From Chloranthus sessilifolius (lineage: Eukaryota; Streptophyta; Magnoliopsida; Chloranthales; Chloranthaceae), in assembly GCA_021018995.1 (NCBI GenBank), contig CM037596.1:7391501-7455500 (forward strand): 64,000 bases of DNA, given 5' to 3'. Position numbers and translations under genes: made by a program. The notes under the pieces are model-generated. The model saw only the letters and a list, made by a program, of their open reading frames with translations, did no database searches and was not told where the DNA came from. The stretch's first letter is position 1; the number at the start of each line of letters is the position of its first letter. Below are positions 1 through 11,850 of the stretch, one piece after another.

Positions 1-35
1 AAGATTTGTCCTTACCACTGTGATCTAGTAGTCAC

Positions 36-1831
36 TGATGAGTACTGAAAAATGAGGATATTTTTCCCCTAAATACCTATATTTAGCTGTCCGATGAAGG
101 CTATCTGATGAGATTGATTAGATTTGAAGTGTTTCAGGTAAATACAAGCCAAGTATAGAAAACAGTACAAGAATTCTGAATACAATGCCAAAACACTGCA
201 ACTTCGGGTAATCAAGAACTTGGTGCGACTTGCGGCTAAATGTGGACCTTCAAGACGGCCGAATTACAAAATTGTCAAAACATGAAAGTTGTAGATCTTT
301 TCGTCAGCTTTCCAATAGTACAAGAATCGTCTCAATCTAAGTTCAGGACAGAAAGTTATGGCCAAAATACTGAAGCAGTGTCTGAACCACAAGAAGTGTT
401 GAATTTCACGGATTTCTGGGGTCGATGCATCGACCCTACAGGTCGATTAATCGAGCCAGAATTTCAGTCTGACACGAATCTGACACTAAAAGTCTGTTTT
501 TTGGGACTCTTGGTCGGCTCGATGCATCGACACTTATTGGTCGATTAATCGACCCTAAAATAAAGGCTTGGGAGACCTCCGCGCAACGGGTTCTATTTAA
601 AGACTCAAACACTTCGGGAAAAAGGGATTTTAGATTTAGAATTAGAGTTTTTTTTTAGAGAGTTTTAGTTTTTAGTGTTCTTAGTTTTTAGCCATTATTT
701 TTCATAGTTAGACATAGAAAATAGGAAGTTTTATTATTTCTTTTTTAGAGCTTTGTTCTTTAATTTTTCAGTACTCATTCCTAAATTTTGTTGAAAATTT
801 ATTTCTGCATTTATTTCGTTTCTGAAGATCATCATACGTGTGGATCAACGTAATTTATTTTGAAGTTTGAGGTAATTTTAATTAATGTTATTTTCCCGTC
901 TTTATTTATTTATGTCATTTAATTACAATATGTGTGGCTAAATTTATAGGGATAGGGATCTAATGATTCCCATCCGAGGGATGTGCTTTTAATAATATAA
1001 ATTTAGGATTAAAATATGAGATTTTATTTTTATGGTTGTTGTGCTATCATGAACGGATGAAATTCCCACCACTAATCGGGATCGCGTGTGCCGAGCCATG
1101 CCCGGGATCTCGGCATCTGTGACGGTAATTTTACCCTATCATTGTTATGGTCTTTGTGTTTTCGTTGTGTGGATCTAATTACGATTATGTTCTGGGATCG
1201 AGTGTGCCGAGCCATGCCCTGGATCTTGGTTCTGTAATGGTAATTTTATCTTAAATGATCCATAATTTGAATAGAGTGTGCCGAGCCATGCCCTTGATTT
1301 CAGATTTGTAAGTGGTATTCTTGTTGGAATTTTCACCCACTTTGGGGATAATTTTTATTTGAACCTGAGATCATGTGTGTCTAGCCGTGCCCTTGATCTC
1401 AGATCTATATATGAAAATCATCTAAGTCCTAATTGCAGGGATGCAACGTGGAACCTATTAGGGTGTTGACCATTGATCTTCCATAAAAGATGTTTGTTAC
1501 CAATGAAATATCTCATAATTTAATCTTTAGATTTATATTATAGGAAGAACGGACGAAAGATAGGAGGATTTAGTATCTTTATCTTTATCATCATCATCTT
1601 CACTTTTATTTGTCAATTGAATTTTAGTTTGTAGTCATTAATTACCATCAACCGCTTAAATCATAAAATTGGTAGAATACTGTTAGATCTTAATAGATTT
1701 CTAGAATTACTTGTCTCTTTTAGATATTTCAAAATTAATCCTCGTGAGAACGATCTCGTACTCCGCACCCACTATATACAAACCGATTCGTGCACTTGCG
1801 AGTAAAACATTACATTAAAAATATCACACCA
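36..1831 (+). mobile_element. Solo LTR of Athila-type Gypsy retrotransposon
   Basis: This stretch is the reverse orientation of, and clearly homologous to, the two LTRs at 11851-13617 and 24641-26370. It starts TGATGAGTACTG, ends ATATCACACCA, and is flanked by the direct repeat GTCAC at 31-35 and 1832-1836. There is no internal Athila sequence next to it, so it is the product of LTR-LTR recombination after insertion. It carries the family hallmarks: 14-bp palindromes at 420-456 and 520-552, and four spaced copies of a GCCGAGCCATGCCC-like motif at about 1088, 1208, 1278 and 1382 (the last degenerate). ORFs in it are chance reading frames. Confidence 0.92.
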
Positions 1832-2024
1832 GTCACCAATAGGTTACCGACAAATCGGTTCCAGGATACAACGAACCGACAGCGTATTCGTGTGATCAGA
1901 TTTGGTGAATCTGATCACGCAATCAGAACACCAAATAACGCTAAGGGAACTCTAAAACTACGAAGCTTTAAAAAACTGGAAATAAAAGAAGAAAATGAAG
2001 TATATAGAAATGAGGGTCTCGGGT
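1832..2024 (-). repeat. Partial Copia LTR (copy A), split by a solo Athila LTR
   Basis: Bases 1-35 and 1832-2024 together match the internal part of the Copia LTRs at 2025-2848 and 7386-8180, sharing for example the stretch that begins CAATAGGTTACCGAC and ends GAGGGTCTCGGG. The copy is cut on the left by the window edge, is interrupted by the solo LTR at 36-1831, and stops abruptly at 2024 where the outer end of the next Copia LTR begins. It is therefore an older Copia LTR into which other elements inserted or with which they recombined. Confidence 0.75.
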
Positions 2025-2848
2025 TGATAGAAAAATTTTCTAGGTTGCAAAAGAAGATAAGGAGTGGAATGAAAAATGCGTAGATCCGGTTCGAGGCACG
2101 TTGAATATCGTTATCTTTAAACCGATATTTGCCCCTACCACTGTGATCTAGTGGTCACCAATAGGTTATCGACAAATCGGTTCCAGGATACAACGAACCG
2201 GCAGCGTATTCGTGTGATCATCAAAATCAGATTTGATGAATCTGATCACACAACCAGAACACCAAATAACGCTAAGGGAACTCTGAAACTACGAAGCTTT
2301 TAAAAACTGGAAATAAAATAAGAAAACGTAGTATATAGAAATGAGGGTCTCGAGTCTTTATATAGGAATCAATGGGTGTGAAACCGTTTTGTGAACGGAC
2401 ATATCCGTTGACAAAACTGAACCGACAAATTTGTTCGTCAATAACCGAACGGACATATCTTAAAAGTATAACTGAACGGGAATATATTAAAAGTATAACT
2501 GAACGGATTTAAAATCAAATATTTAAAATCAAGCGAAAAAATCTTCGGTTACACTTTTGTCCAAAAAGATTAACTGAATGCACCGCACCGCCTCGCCACG
2601 TCACGTACACGTGCTCGTCCCGATCCGACCCGACTTGGCTCGGCTCGACGCGCGCGTGTGTGTGTGACTGATGTGGTGCATGGCGGTGGAAGCTACAAAA
2701 TTCGGTGCCCCCTGGGTGAAGGCTACAAGCCTTGAGCCAAAACTCCTCAATATAAATCAACACCCAAAGCACTTTTTCAACGGTATGGGACTATTTATTC
2801 AAAGCAAAAAGCAAATGTTTATTTTTTATATTTTAAAAATATCCAGCA
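2025..2848 (-). repeat. Copia 3' LTR
   Basis: It aligns along its length with 7386-8180, allowing small indels (824 against 795 bp). On the plus strand it runs from TGATAGAAAAATTTTC to ATATCCAGCA. Adjacent internal sequence on the right (ATCCTCCACAA on the plus strand) is the reverse of a short polypurine tract. It includes the CG-rich stretch near 2580-2660 and a GT run near 2655. Confidence 0.82.
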
Positions 2849-3412
2849 ATCCTCCACAATTTTTAAAATATTCAAAATCCCCCACTATTTTAAAGATTTA
2901 AAATCAGAGAAAAGCTAGAAATATGTGCATAAATGAAAATGTCTTACAGACTTAAATTTTCATTTTAGTGAAAAAAATTCAAGGTTTTTTAAGGTCATTA
3001 GTGAAACTAAGTCTTGAACTAATGATCTTATACGAAAAATCGGAATTATGTCACACACGAATTTTACATATTTGATGTTCAATAAAAAGTTAGCACATTT
3101 AGGCCCTATGCTAGTACCCTCTCACTTTCATAAGTGTTTATGAGATAAAGTCATATCTTATTGAAAGCGGCTCCACCTTCACACTTATATACGTAGACCT
3201 ATAAGAGATGTCTCTGTAACTTTAACATCTCAACAAAAAGTGTTATAGGACTATTAAGAGCAATTTTCATTATAGGTAAAATACGACCCTTATGGGATGT
3301 ATATGAGTTTTATTCCTCATCAATGTTGTGCCCTATAGCCGCTACATATTTACGACTTATTTTTTCCTTTGAACCTAAACATTGGTAAAATAAATATTAG
3401 GTAGGGTTCCCA

Positions 3413-5049
3413 TCATAAGTGGTTATTTAGGTTTACTGGCTTTAAACTCATCCTAATTGATGTTATATAAATTCCATATCTGCCAAGACTTTTAGTAAAC
3501 GGATCTGCCAGATTTTTCGCAGACCTGACCTTAATTACTAAGATTATTCTATCTCTAAGTAATTATTTTACATAGCTATGTCTTAAACCAATATGTCTAT
3601 TTTTTTCATTATACGTTTGACTATAAGCTTTTAATAGTGTTTCTTCATTATTACAATGTATAGAGATAGGTGGCAATGATTTAATCATAATTTGAATTTT
3701 GATTAGTAAATTCCTTAATCATTTTGCTTCTTTTCCAGTTGCCGTTAAGGCAATGAATTCTGATTCTATAGTGGAATGTGTGATGCAAGTTTGCTTCTTT
3801 GATCCTCATGAGATCGCAGCACCTTCAAAAGTGAATATCCATCCACTTGTGGACTTTACTTCTTCCGAACCAGATATCCAACTTGCATCGCTATATCCTT
3901 CTAACACTTGAGGATATCCAAAAAAATATAAATCGTAATTAATAGTATCTTTTAAATATCTAAAAATATGTGAAATAGCATTCCAATGAACAGAACTAGG
4001 GTTACTTGTAAATCTATTTAACTTACTGACGGCAAATGCAATGTCCGACCTTGTACAATGCATTGCATATATAAGACTACCAATAACCCTTGAATATTCT
4101 AACTGTTGCACACATCTTTCATCATTTTTAGTTAATTTAAGATTGATATCTAAAGGTTTATTGGCAGGTTTCAAATCAAAATAATTAAAATCTTTTTAAA
4201 ATCTTTCCAACATAATGAGATTGAGTTAAAATTAGCGTATTCTCTTTTCTTATAATTTTGATTCTCAAGATTACATCGGCCTGTCCTAAGTCTTTCATAC
4301 TAAAAGATGAACATAAGAAGTTTTTAGTTTCTAAAATAACTTCTAAATTAGTTCCAAAAACAAGTAAATCATCTACATAAAAACAAATTATAGCACATTG
4401 ATTATTAGAAAATTTATAATACATACATTTATCTGCTTCATTGGTTTTGAAACCACATTTAATGATTGTATTATCAAACTTTTCATGCCGCTGTTTTGGT
4501 GCTTGTTTTAGCCCATATAGAGATTTAATAAGTAATAAGTTTATAAACTTTCTTTTCTTGTCTAGATAGAACAAATCGTTTTGGTTGGTCTATATAAACC
4601 TCTTCTTTTAAATCACCATTTAAGAAAGCGATTTTAACATCCATTTGATGGATTTGTAACTTATGAATAGAAGTTAACGCAATTAGAAGTCTTATGATAG
4701 AAATTCTAGCAACGGGAGCGTAGGTGTCAAAATAATCAACACCTTCCTTTTATCTATATCCTTTGGCAACCAATCTTGTTTTAAATTTTTATATAGTTCC
4801 ATATGTTCTAAGTTTTCTTTTAAATATCCATCTACATCCTATGGGTTTAAATCCTTCTGATAAGTCTACTAATTTTCATATTTTATTTCTCATTATTGAA
4901 TCCATTTCATCATTGATAGCTTCTTTCCAAAAGGCACTATCTCTAGATTTCATAGCATTTTAAAAAGTAATAGGATCGTCATCTACATTTAGACACAAAT
5001 ATTTCTTAGTGCTTTTGGTCATATTTCCTTCAATCAAATAGATATAATA
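3413..5049 (-). pseudogene. Copia pol remnant: reverse transcriptase and RNase H
   Basis: Reading on the minus strand from about 5049 to 3413 gives the C-terminal half of a Copia polyprotein. The clearest open pieces are 4185-4574, with the RT catalytic motif YVDDLL and the SLYGLKQAP motif just before it, and 3806-4174, the start of RNase H with the SDASW motif. Weaker frames at 4575-5049 give the RT N-terminal part, and 3413-3805 gives the end of RNase H, including an ADPFTKSL motif near the C terminus. Stops and frameshifts separate the pieces. Such an enzyme would copy the element's RNA into DNA in cytoplasmic particles; this copy cannot make it. Confidence 0.88.
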
Positions 5050-6389
5050 GTCTTTTGGAAGACTAGTTTCAATCCGTTGACGTTTACTTCGTCGAGGTTC
5101 AATGATGACCTCTTCATCACTTGAAGATTCAATAACTTCTTTAGATTTAGAAGATTCTTCATCTTCATAAGTTTTACTTTCAATATTTAATTTATTAGTT
5201 AGAGTAGTGAACTTAGATTCATAGAATATAGCATCTCTATATTCTATTATAGTATTTTTATCGATGTTATCATTAGATTCTATAACTAGAAATCTGTAAG
5301 CTTTACTATTTTGTACATAGTCAACAAATGCACACTCAATAGATCTAAGGCATATCTTAGGTCTTTTAGGATCTACTAATCTAACAAGTGTCTTATACCC
5401 CTACACTTAAAAATAGATTAGACTAAGTTTTCGATTCTTTCAAAGTTTGTATGGTGTAGTTAAAGTTTTCTTATGTGGAATTCTATTCAAAATATGAGTA
5501 GCAATTAACAAAGCTTCACCCCATAAATTTTTATTGGAATTAGCATTGACTAATATCGCATTAGTCATTTCTACTCATGTTCTATTTTTTCTTTCGGCAA
5601 CTCTGTTTTGTTGTGGCGTATAAGGAGCCGTCACCTCATGACGAATTCCATGAATTTCACTGAAATCAGAGAATTCATTTGACATGTATTCTCCACCCCG
5701 ATCAGATCTAATGACTTTTATTCTTTTATTTAATTGACTTTCTACTAAAGCTTTATAAACATTAAATTTTTCAAAAGCCTCATTTTTAGTATTTAATAAA
5801 TATATATGAGCATATTTTAAAAATTCATCTATAAAAGTAATAAAATATTGTTTTCCTCCTCTAGTAGAAACATTGTTTAAATCACAAATATCACTGTGTA
5901 TTAAATCTAATAAATATAAATTTCTAATAATACTAGGAAAAGATTTTCTAGTAATTCTAGTCTTAGCACATATACTACAAGCATTACTAGCAAAAGATTC
6001 ATGTTTTGAAATTAAATCTAAGTTAGTCATGCATTTCATAGACCTATAATTAACATGTCCTAATCTATCATGCATAAATTAGAAAGAGAGACCAAGTAAG
6101 AAGAATGAGAGATTTTATTGATTGAATCAGATACATTGAGTTTGAACATGCCTCCCATGGCATATCCTTTTCAAATAAATTCGTCATTCTTGGATAAGAT
6201 AAACTTATTTGATTCAAATATAAGTTTGAAACCATATTTGATCAGTAAACCACCCAAAACAAAATTTTTGCGGTTATCGGGTACATGGAGCACATCAGTA
6301 AGTGTAACTACTTTTTCGGATGTGAAATTCAATTTCACTTTTCCACGCCATATGATCTTTGCCGTAGATGAGTTCCCTATGAAGAGATC
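5050..6389 (-). pseudogene. Copia integrase remnant
   Basis: The main open piece is 5575-6075. It begins with the zinc-binding HHCC module (HDRLGH and, further on, CSICAK), then the catalytic core with HSDICD, RSDRGGEY and the glutamate in NRVAERK, so the DDE triad is present. Sequence at 6076-6389 continues upstream into the protease-integrase linker in another frame, and 5050-5574 holds the integrase C-terminal part with an acidic, serine-rich linker. Stops and frameshifts inactivate it. Antisense plus-strand ORFs such as 6118-6393 are shadows. Confidence 0.88.
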
Positions 6390-7363
6390 TTAATTATCAT
6401 CAGCCTTATCATACGTCATAAACATGTCACGATTATTACAAACATGTTTTGTGGCACTCATGTCGATCCACCATTCATTGATGTTACCAATCAGATTTAC
6501 CTCCGAAAGAATGAATACAAAGTTGCCTTTTTCTTCCACTGTATTCGCTTGATTCTTCAATTTTTTGAAGAGGTGACAATCCCGTTTAAAATATCCGGGT
6601 TTCCCACAATGGTAGCATCCTCTGCTCTTCGGTACCATGGTCTTGGCTAATTTCTTATTTTCTATGAACAGAGAAAACCCTCTCTTCCTCTTCTTTGATG
6701 GTCCACTGACAACCTTAGACTCAACCAAGTGTGCCTTTGATGTCATATCAATGGGATCTTTGGTTTTGTCCCTAACTCGAGATTCTTTCTCAATACGTAA
6801 ATGAAGGAGAAGATCTTCCATAGAAATCTTCTTATTATTATGCTTAAGGATTTTTCGGTAATCTTGCCAAGATGGAGGCAACTTGGCGATTACCGCACCA
6901 ACCAGAAAATTTTCATCAAAATGAGAACCATTAGCAATCATATAATTTATAATTACTTGAAAGTAATGCATTTGGCTAAGAATCGATTTATCATCGACCA
7001 TCTTAAAATTTAAAAACCGACTAATTATGTAAAAATTTTACCCTATATCTTCAGTTTTGTATTTCTTCTCGAGTGCGTCCCAGAGTGATTATGTAAAGAG
7101 TCCAACAAAGCATTCAAAATATAGCCTTTACAAGTGTAGTCGTCGTCATCCCATTTCTATTTTTTACGGCCTTCACTGAGAGTGGGCGATTCGGTAACAG
7201 TCGAACACGGAGTTGTGATAACGTACACAATTTTTAACGTGGTCAACAGAAAATGCAATTTTTGTTGCCACCGTTTAAAATTTGAAACATCAAAACTGTC
7301 CAACTTGTGGATGTTGTTGGGCAGTGCAGGATATAACTTAGTTGTATCAATAATCTTGGCCAT
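6390..7363 (-). pseudogene. Copia gag and start of protease
   Basis: The likely start is the ATG at 7363 (MAKIIDTTKL), giving the gag N terminus up to about 7157. After a short gap the frame resumes at 7001 and runs to 6390 with a UBN2-like gag core, a basic stretch and a nucleocapsid zinc knuckle near 6570-6610. The knuckle reads CYHCGKPGYFKRDC: the histidine of the usual CX2CX4HX4C pattern is a tyrosine. The protease signature that follows reads WWIDMSATKHVC rather than the usual D-S/T-G-A, so the catalytic motif is also lost. Both changes are consistent with long decay. Confidence 0.85.
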
Positions 7364-7385
7364 CAGTAAAATCTCGGTTTTAAAT

Positions 7386-8180
7386 TGATAGAAAAACATT
7401 TCGGGTTGCAAAAGAAGATAAGGAGTGGAATGAAAAATACGCAGATCCGGTTCGAGGCACGTTAAATATCATTGCCTTTAAACCGATATTTGCCCCTACC
7501 ACTGTGATTTAGTGGTCTCCAATAGGTTACCGACAAATTGGTTCCAGGATACAACGAACCGGCAGCGTATTCGTGCGATCAGATTTGGTAAATTTGATCA
7601 CGCAACCAGAATACCAAATAACGCTAAAGGAACTCTGAAACTACGAAGCTTTTAAAAACTAGAAATAAAAGAAGAAAATGCAGTATATAGAAATGAGGGT
7701 CTCGGGTCTTTATATAGGAATCAACGGGTGCGAAACTGTTTTGTGAATGGACATATCCGTTGACAAAACTGAACCAACAAATCCGTTCGTCAATAACAGA
7801 ACTGACATATCTTAAAAGTATAACTGAACAGACATATTTTAAAAGTATAACTTAACAGATTTAAAATCAAACGAAAAAATCTTCAGTTACACTTTTGTCC
7901 AAAAAGATTAACTGAATGCACCGCACCGCCTCGCCACGTACACGTGCCCGTCCCGACCCGACTTAGCTCGGCTCGGCGCGTGCGCGTGTGTGTGTGTGAC
8001 TGATGTGGTGCATGGCGGTGGAAGCTACAAAATTAGGTGCCCACTGGGTGAAGGCTACAAGCCGTGAGCCAAAACTCCTCAATATAAATCAACACCCAAA
8101 ACACTTTTTAAACGGTATGGGACTATTTATTCAAAGCAAAAAGCAAAAGTTTATTTTTTATATTTTAAAAATATCCAACA
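7386..8180 (-). repeat. Copia 5' LTR
   Basis: This is the mate of 2025-2848. Its outer end on the minus strand reads TGTTGGATATTTTT at 8180; its inner end is TTTTCTATCA at 7386. Gag starts 23 bp further in. To the right, the flank begins TTTGGGTTAGGG and does not continue copy A of the LTR, although copy A is the left flank of the element. Confidence 0.82.
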
Positions 8181-8640
8181 TTTGGGTTAGGGCAGACTTG
8201 ACCTGTTAACCTCTATATAAACCTTGATTTGAAACTGACATATTAAAGATATCCTTACTTGTACCTGGACCAAACTTAGACCTGCACCGAAGCTGAACGT
8301 AACTGGCTGGTGTGGGTGCACCATGTGGCACCCTTCTCAAGGATCAAGTGCCACAAGAACTGAGAATTGATCAGGCGCCATAAAAAATTTTTTGTGATCC
8401 AATACATATGTAATGTTAAAAATATTATCAAAGGCGCCAAAAATAAATGCACCAGCTTGATTGGGCGTCATCTTATTTTTGAACAATCAAATGGAGGTTA
8501 AAACCATGTTTAAAAAAAAAGAAAAATACAAACATCATGGTTGATCAACAAAAAGTAGTTGTTTTGGGTTGATAATGCCATATGACATGTGATCTGACGT
8601 CTTGGTGCAATCCTTTGGTGTTGCATCTGGAAGCATTGCC
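8181..8640. repeat. Non-coding; part of a dispersed repeat
   Basis: No gene is seen. The stretch 8380-8640 is related to 53150-53400: both contain a recognisable TTGTTTTGG...ATGCCA(C/T)ATG...TGACGTCT block followed by a short conserved tail. This marks a dispersed, degenerate repeat of unknown class. Confidence 0.4.
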
Positions 8641-8643
8641 TCA

Positions 8644-8646
<3 letters not shown>

Positions 8647-8700
<54 letters not shown>

Positions 8701-8741
8701 ATGGCTCCCTAAGACGCGGTTGTAGGGTTTGATCCTACCAC

Positions 8742-8810
<69 letters not shown>

Positions 8811-8880
8811 ATGGCTCCCTAAGACGTGGCTATAAGGTTTGATCCTATGACGTGGGCTATTTGGGCTGCCACATGACAGT
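8647..8880. mobile_element. TA-flanked (Micron-like) MITE left end, duplicated with its TA tract
   Basis: A TC/TA microsatellite is followed by a roughly 50-bp unit starting TGAAAATGGCTCCCTAAG (8696-8745), a second TA tract (to about 8806), and the same unit again (from 8807). The reverse complement of this end occurs at 11420-11550 before another TA tract, so the two are terminal inverted repeats of one MITE whose middle is split by the solo LTR at 8886-11227. TA-tract flanks recall the rice Micron elements; that comparison is from family knowledge. Confidence 0.6.
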
Positions 8881-8885
8881 CAAAT

Positions 8886-11227
8886 TGTGACGACCCGACT
8901 TTTCCAATCCCTCAGGTATAGGAAAGGCCGGTTCGCCAACCTATCGAATAAACGATAAGCCGGACAAACATGGCACATATCAGAGTAAAGCGCAATAAAT
9001 ATCCATAGCTAAAATAAATGCGGAAGCAATTAAAAGTAAAGAACCACCGATGATGACCGACCATCATCGAAACATGGCTCATGATAGAAATCAACGTCAA
9101 GTATAAAACTATGATATCCAACTAAAATGGGCTCACAAATTCAAGTCTAACTCTCACCACAAGTAAGAAAATCAGTAAGTTCTATACTGGGAAAAACTCC
9201 TCAGGAGGAACCTCAAGCTCTTCGTCAGTGCGTAGATGGGACACATCTCACGACCACTGAAACGACCCACGTCGATTACGGACCTATGACGTATAGTCGG
9301 AGTGAGCTAACCAACAAAGCTCAGTAGAAGAAAGACATCTACGACATTTTACTTTAACTAACATGGTTTCAAAACAAATACCGGAATATAGCTTGTCAAA
9401 CATATAAGCAGATAATAAATTGAATTTAGGTGCGGAAATCATATGTAAGATTTATTTCTAAATTGTGAAAACAGTTTCAAGAACGATGCAGTGTTTCAGT
9501 ATCTTAGTTTCTCTAACTTCTATATGCAAAGTTCAACAATTCATGACTTAATCCTCAACTTAAAATACCTCCCGAGTAAACTATATCTCGAGAGCAGGAA
9601 TATAGCCAATGGGAACCCCTACCTACCATCGTCATTCATGAACCCTTTTTCAGGATGCAACAAGCCCCTGCGTAATGAGGGAAACTTGTGACAGGAAGTT
9701 GTTAAGGAATTTTGAGGGGTCGTTCAGATGAATCGTAAAACAGATGCAGATAAATATCATTCGGATGCAAGTTTCTTATACATAATTCTGATTTCAGATT
9801 TCGGAGTTCAGGAAGATTCTGATTTTCAGAGCTTATATCAGGTTTTCGGTTTACAGATGTATTTTCAGATGACAGATGCAAGTTCAAAATCTAATACAAA
9901 TTATCCATGCGAATTAAAATAAAATATTATAGAGATGAGATTCTCCTACCAAAACTCGAAGTTATGCAAAGTCAAGCAAAGTCCTATTGATGGCCTCTCG
10001 CCCTCAATCTATTTCACAATATACGTTCAAGCATTAAGATTAACTCTAATTACTAACAATATAGACCTATTTAAGTGTTTCCTCAAAAACAAGTCAAAAC
10101 AAGCAAGTTGCACCAATCATAGAATTTGGCGTAACCTTCTCATACATTTTTGACCATCAATATGATTGATTCACAAGTTGGTCAAAACATGAAAGTTGTA
10201 GATTTGTCCGTTAGCTTTTCAACTCAAAAAGAATCGTCTCAATCGAAGTTCGAGATAAAACGTTATGACTAAAATACTAAGATAATGTCGGAGTTCAGTG
10301 ATACCTCGCTCGAGCGAGATCCTTCAGAACTTTCTCGCTCGAGCGATGACAAAAGCTTGCTCGAGCGAGGGCATGGAACGCCTTTTCGAGTATAAAACTT
10401 TTTAAGTCAAACTTTTGGTGTATCCTCGCTCGAGCGATGATAATAGCTCACTCGAGCGAGCTACATCGATGCGATTTCACTCGTTTTCACCCGAATCGAA
10501 TCCCATGCATCACAAAATAAAAACTCATGGCCAATCCAATGATTTTAAATCAATAAATTTAATTAAGACGTACCTTTAATCTAAGGATTCCTTTATTAGA
10601 AACGAGTCATGCGAACGGGGCTTCAAAGCGAAACCAACGGGTTTCCTCGACGATTCGCGCCGCGATCGATCCCACGAGTTCACAGAGACAACTCCAACAC
10701 ATCCTCAATGATCTCAACCTCTCCCAATAGCCAACTACAAATCCAAGGTTGATTCAAGTTCTTTCTGGGGTTCAAGGGTTTTCAACAAAGAGGGTTCTAG
10801 AGGAGGAGGTTTTCTAAACCGAACTCCTACGATGATTGAAGAAGAGAGAAGACGGAGTTTCACATGGTTGGGTAACTATCAAACGACTACGGTTCTTCAC
10901 GGCACTCACGTCTCTTCCTCTCTTAACAAAACCTAGTATAATACGGGAATGCAATTCCTTCTTATAATAGGATTGCTCACAAAGTTAAGCACACACACAC
11001 CTCTTATATATTATACACTTCTAATTTTAAAACTCAAGCTCGGTATTGAGCAGCCACACCGAGGTCGGTGCACAACTTTCGCACGAGGGTCCAAATGGGC
11101 TCTAAATCAAAATATGTCCGCACAATTGCATCTAGATAAAAATCCAAAACAAATGGTGACGTCGGTCGCCGAGCCGAATACACACACGGGGTCAGTCTAA
11201 CTCGGGTTCAAAATACGGGTCTTTACA
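8886..11227. mobile_element. Solo LTR, Gypsy-like, 2.3 kb
   Basis: It begins TGTGACGACCCG and ends CGGGTCTTTACA, which are imperfect inverted repeats of each other with TG..CA termini. Flanks are CAAAT (8881-8885) and TAAAT (11228-11232), a TSD with one mismatch. The surrounding MITE continues on both sides, which supports a clean insertion. There is no gag-pol. A block at about 10175-10290 is related to part of the Athila LTR (TGAAAGTTGTAGAT followed by AGCTTT and AATCGTCTCAATC), and it is followed by CTCGCTCGAGCGAG palindromes. Short ORFs in it look like chance. Confidence 0.75.
10302..10470. repeat. Cluster of CTCGCTCGAGCGAG palindromes in the solo LTR
   Basis: Perfect or near-perfect 14-bp palindromes of the form CTCGCTCGAGCGAG appear at about 10307, 10334, 10359, 10424 and 10448 (some with one or two changes). 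They sit in the same relative place, just after the conserved AATCGTCTCAATC block, as the TCGATTAATCGA palindromes of the Athila LTR. Confidence 0.8.
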
Positions 11228-11549
11228 TAAATTCCAAAATGACATCGCCTAGGGTTCACTCCCTTGGGATTTTAGGAAAAGATTTTATTTTTCTAGACTT
11301 TTATGCCCTTTAAATTTCAAGTCAAAACCTAGTTCGCCTAACAAACATGGTTCATTGAACTTTTTTCAACTTTGACTCATTATTCAATGGTGGAAAATCA
11401 TCCTTTTAACAGAAAAAATTTCTAGATGATAGCAGATCAACGTTTGGAAACTTGCCTTGGACTCCGATCCTCGGGTTGGGTGTGACATGACACCCAACTG
11501 GCCACGTCATAGGGTTCAACCATACAATCACGTCCGAGGGAACTAGCTT

Positions 11550-11599
<50 letters not shown>

Positions 11600-11850
11600 G
11601 CCGATCTGATACCATCTAATTTTTTTTTTGAAAAAGAATGTGTTTCCACCGTTGAATAGTAGGTCAATGTTGGAAAAAAACAATTAAGGCATCATGTTTG
11701 CTCGGCGAGCCATGTTATTTGACATATGATTTGAAGGGAAAAAGTTTAGAAAAATTCTTTTTTTCTAAAACCCTAAGGTAACTTTTCATATATATATCTG
11801 GAAGCCGATTCCCTATGACGTGGTTGTAGAGGTGAACCCTATGATGTGGT
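11228..11850. mobile_element. Remainder of the TA-flanked MITE and a second related copy
   Basis: 11228-11552 completes the MITE interrupted by the solo LTR and ends at a TA tract (11553-11596). 11600-11850 is a second member in inverted orientation: its interior around 11640-11760 is the reverse of 11280-11400, and it ends near 11810 with TGGAAGCCGATTCCC. The Athila element inserted into this second copy; its target continues at 26371. Confidence 0.55.

Larger units (their letters stand above)
2025..8180 (-). mobile_element. Ty1/Copia LTR retrotransposon, decayed
   Basis: This is a full-structure Copia element transcribed on the minus strand: 5' LTR at 7386-8180, gag-pol at 3413-7363 and 3' LTR at 2025-2848. 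Domain order gag, protease, integrase, RT, RNase H is the Copia order. The element's LTR starts TGTTGGATATTT (minus strand) and a purine-rich TTGTGGAGGAT precedes the 3' LTR. The coding region is broken by several stops and frameshifts, so it is not autonomous. No convincing initiator-tRNA primer site is visible next to the 5' LTR, and the two flanks share no target-site duplication, so the copy may be recombinant. Confidence 0.88.
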
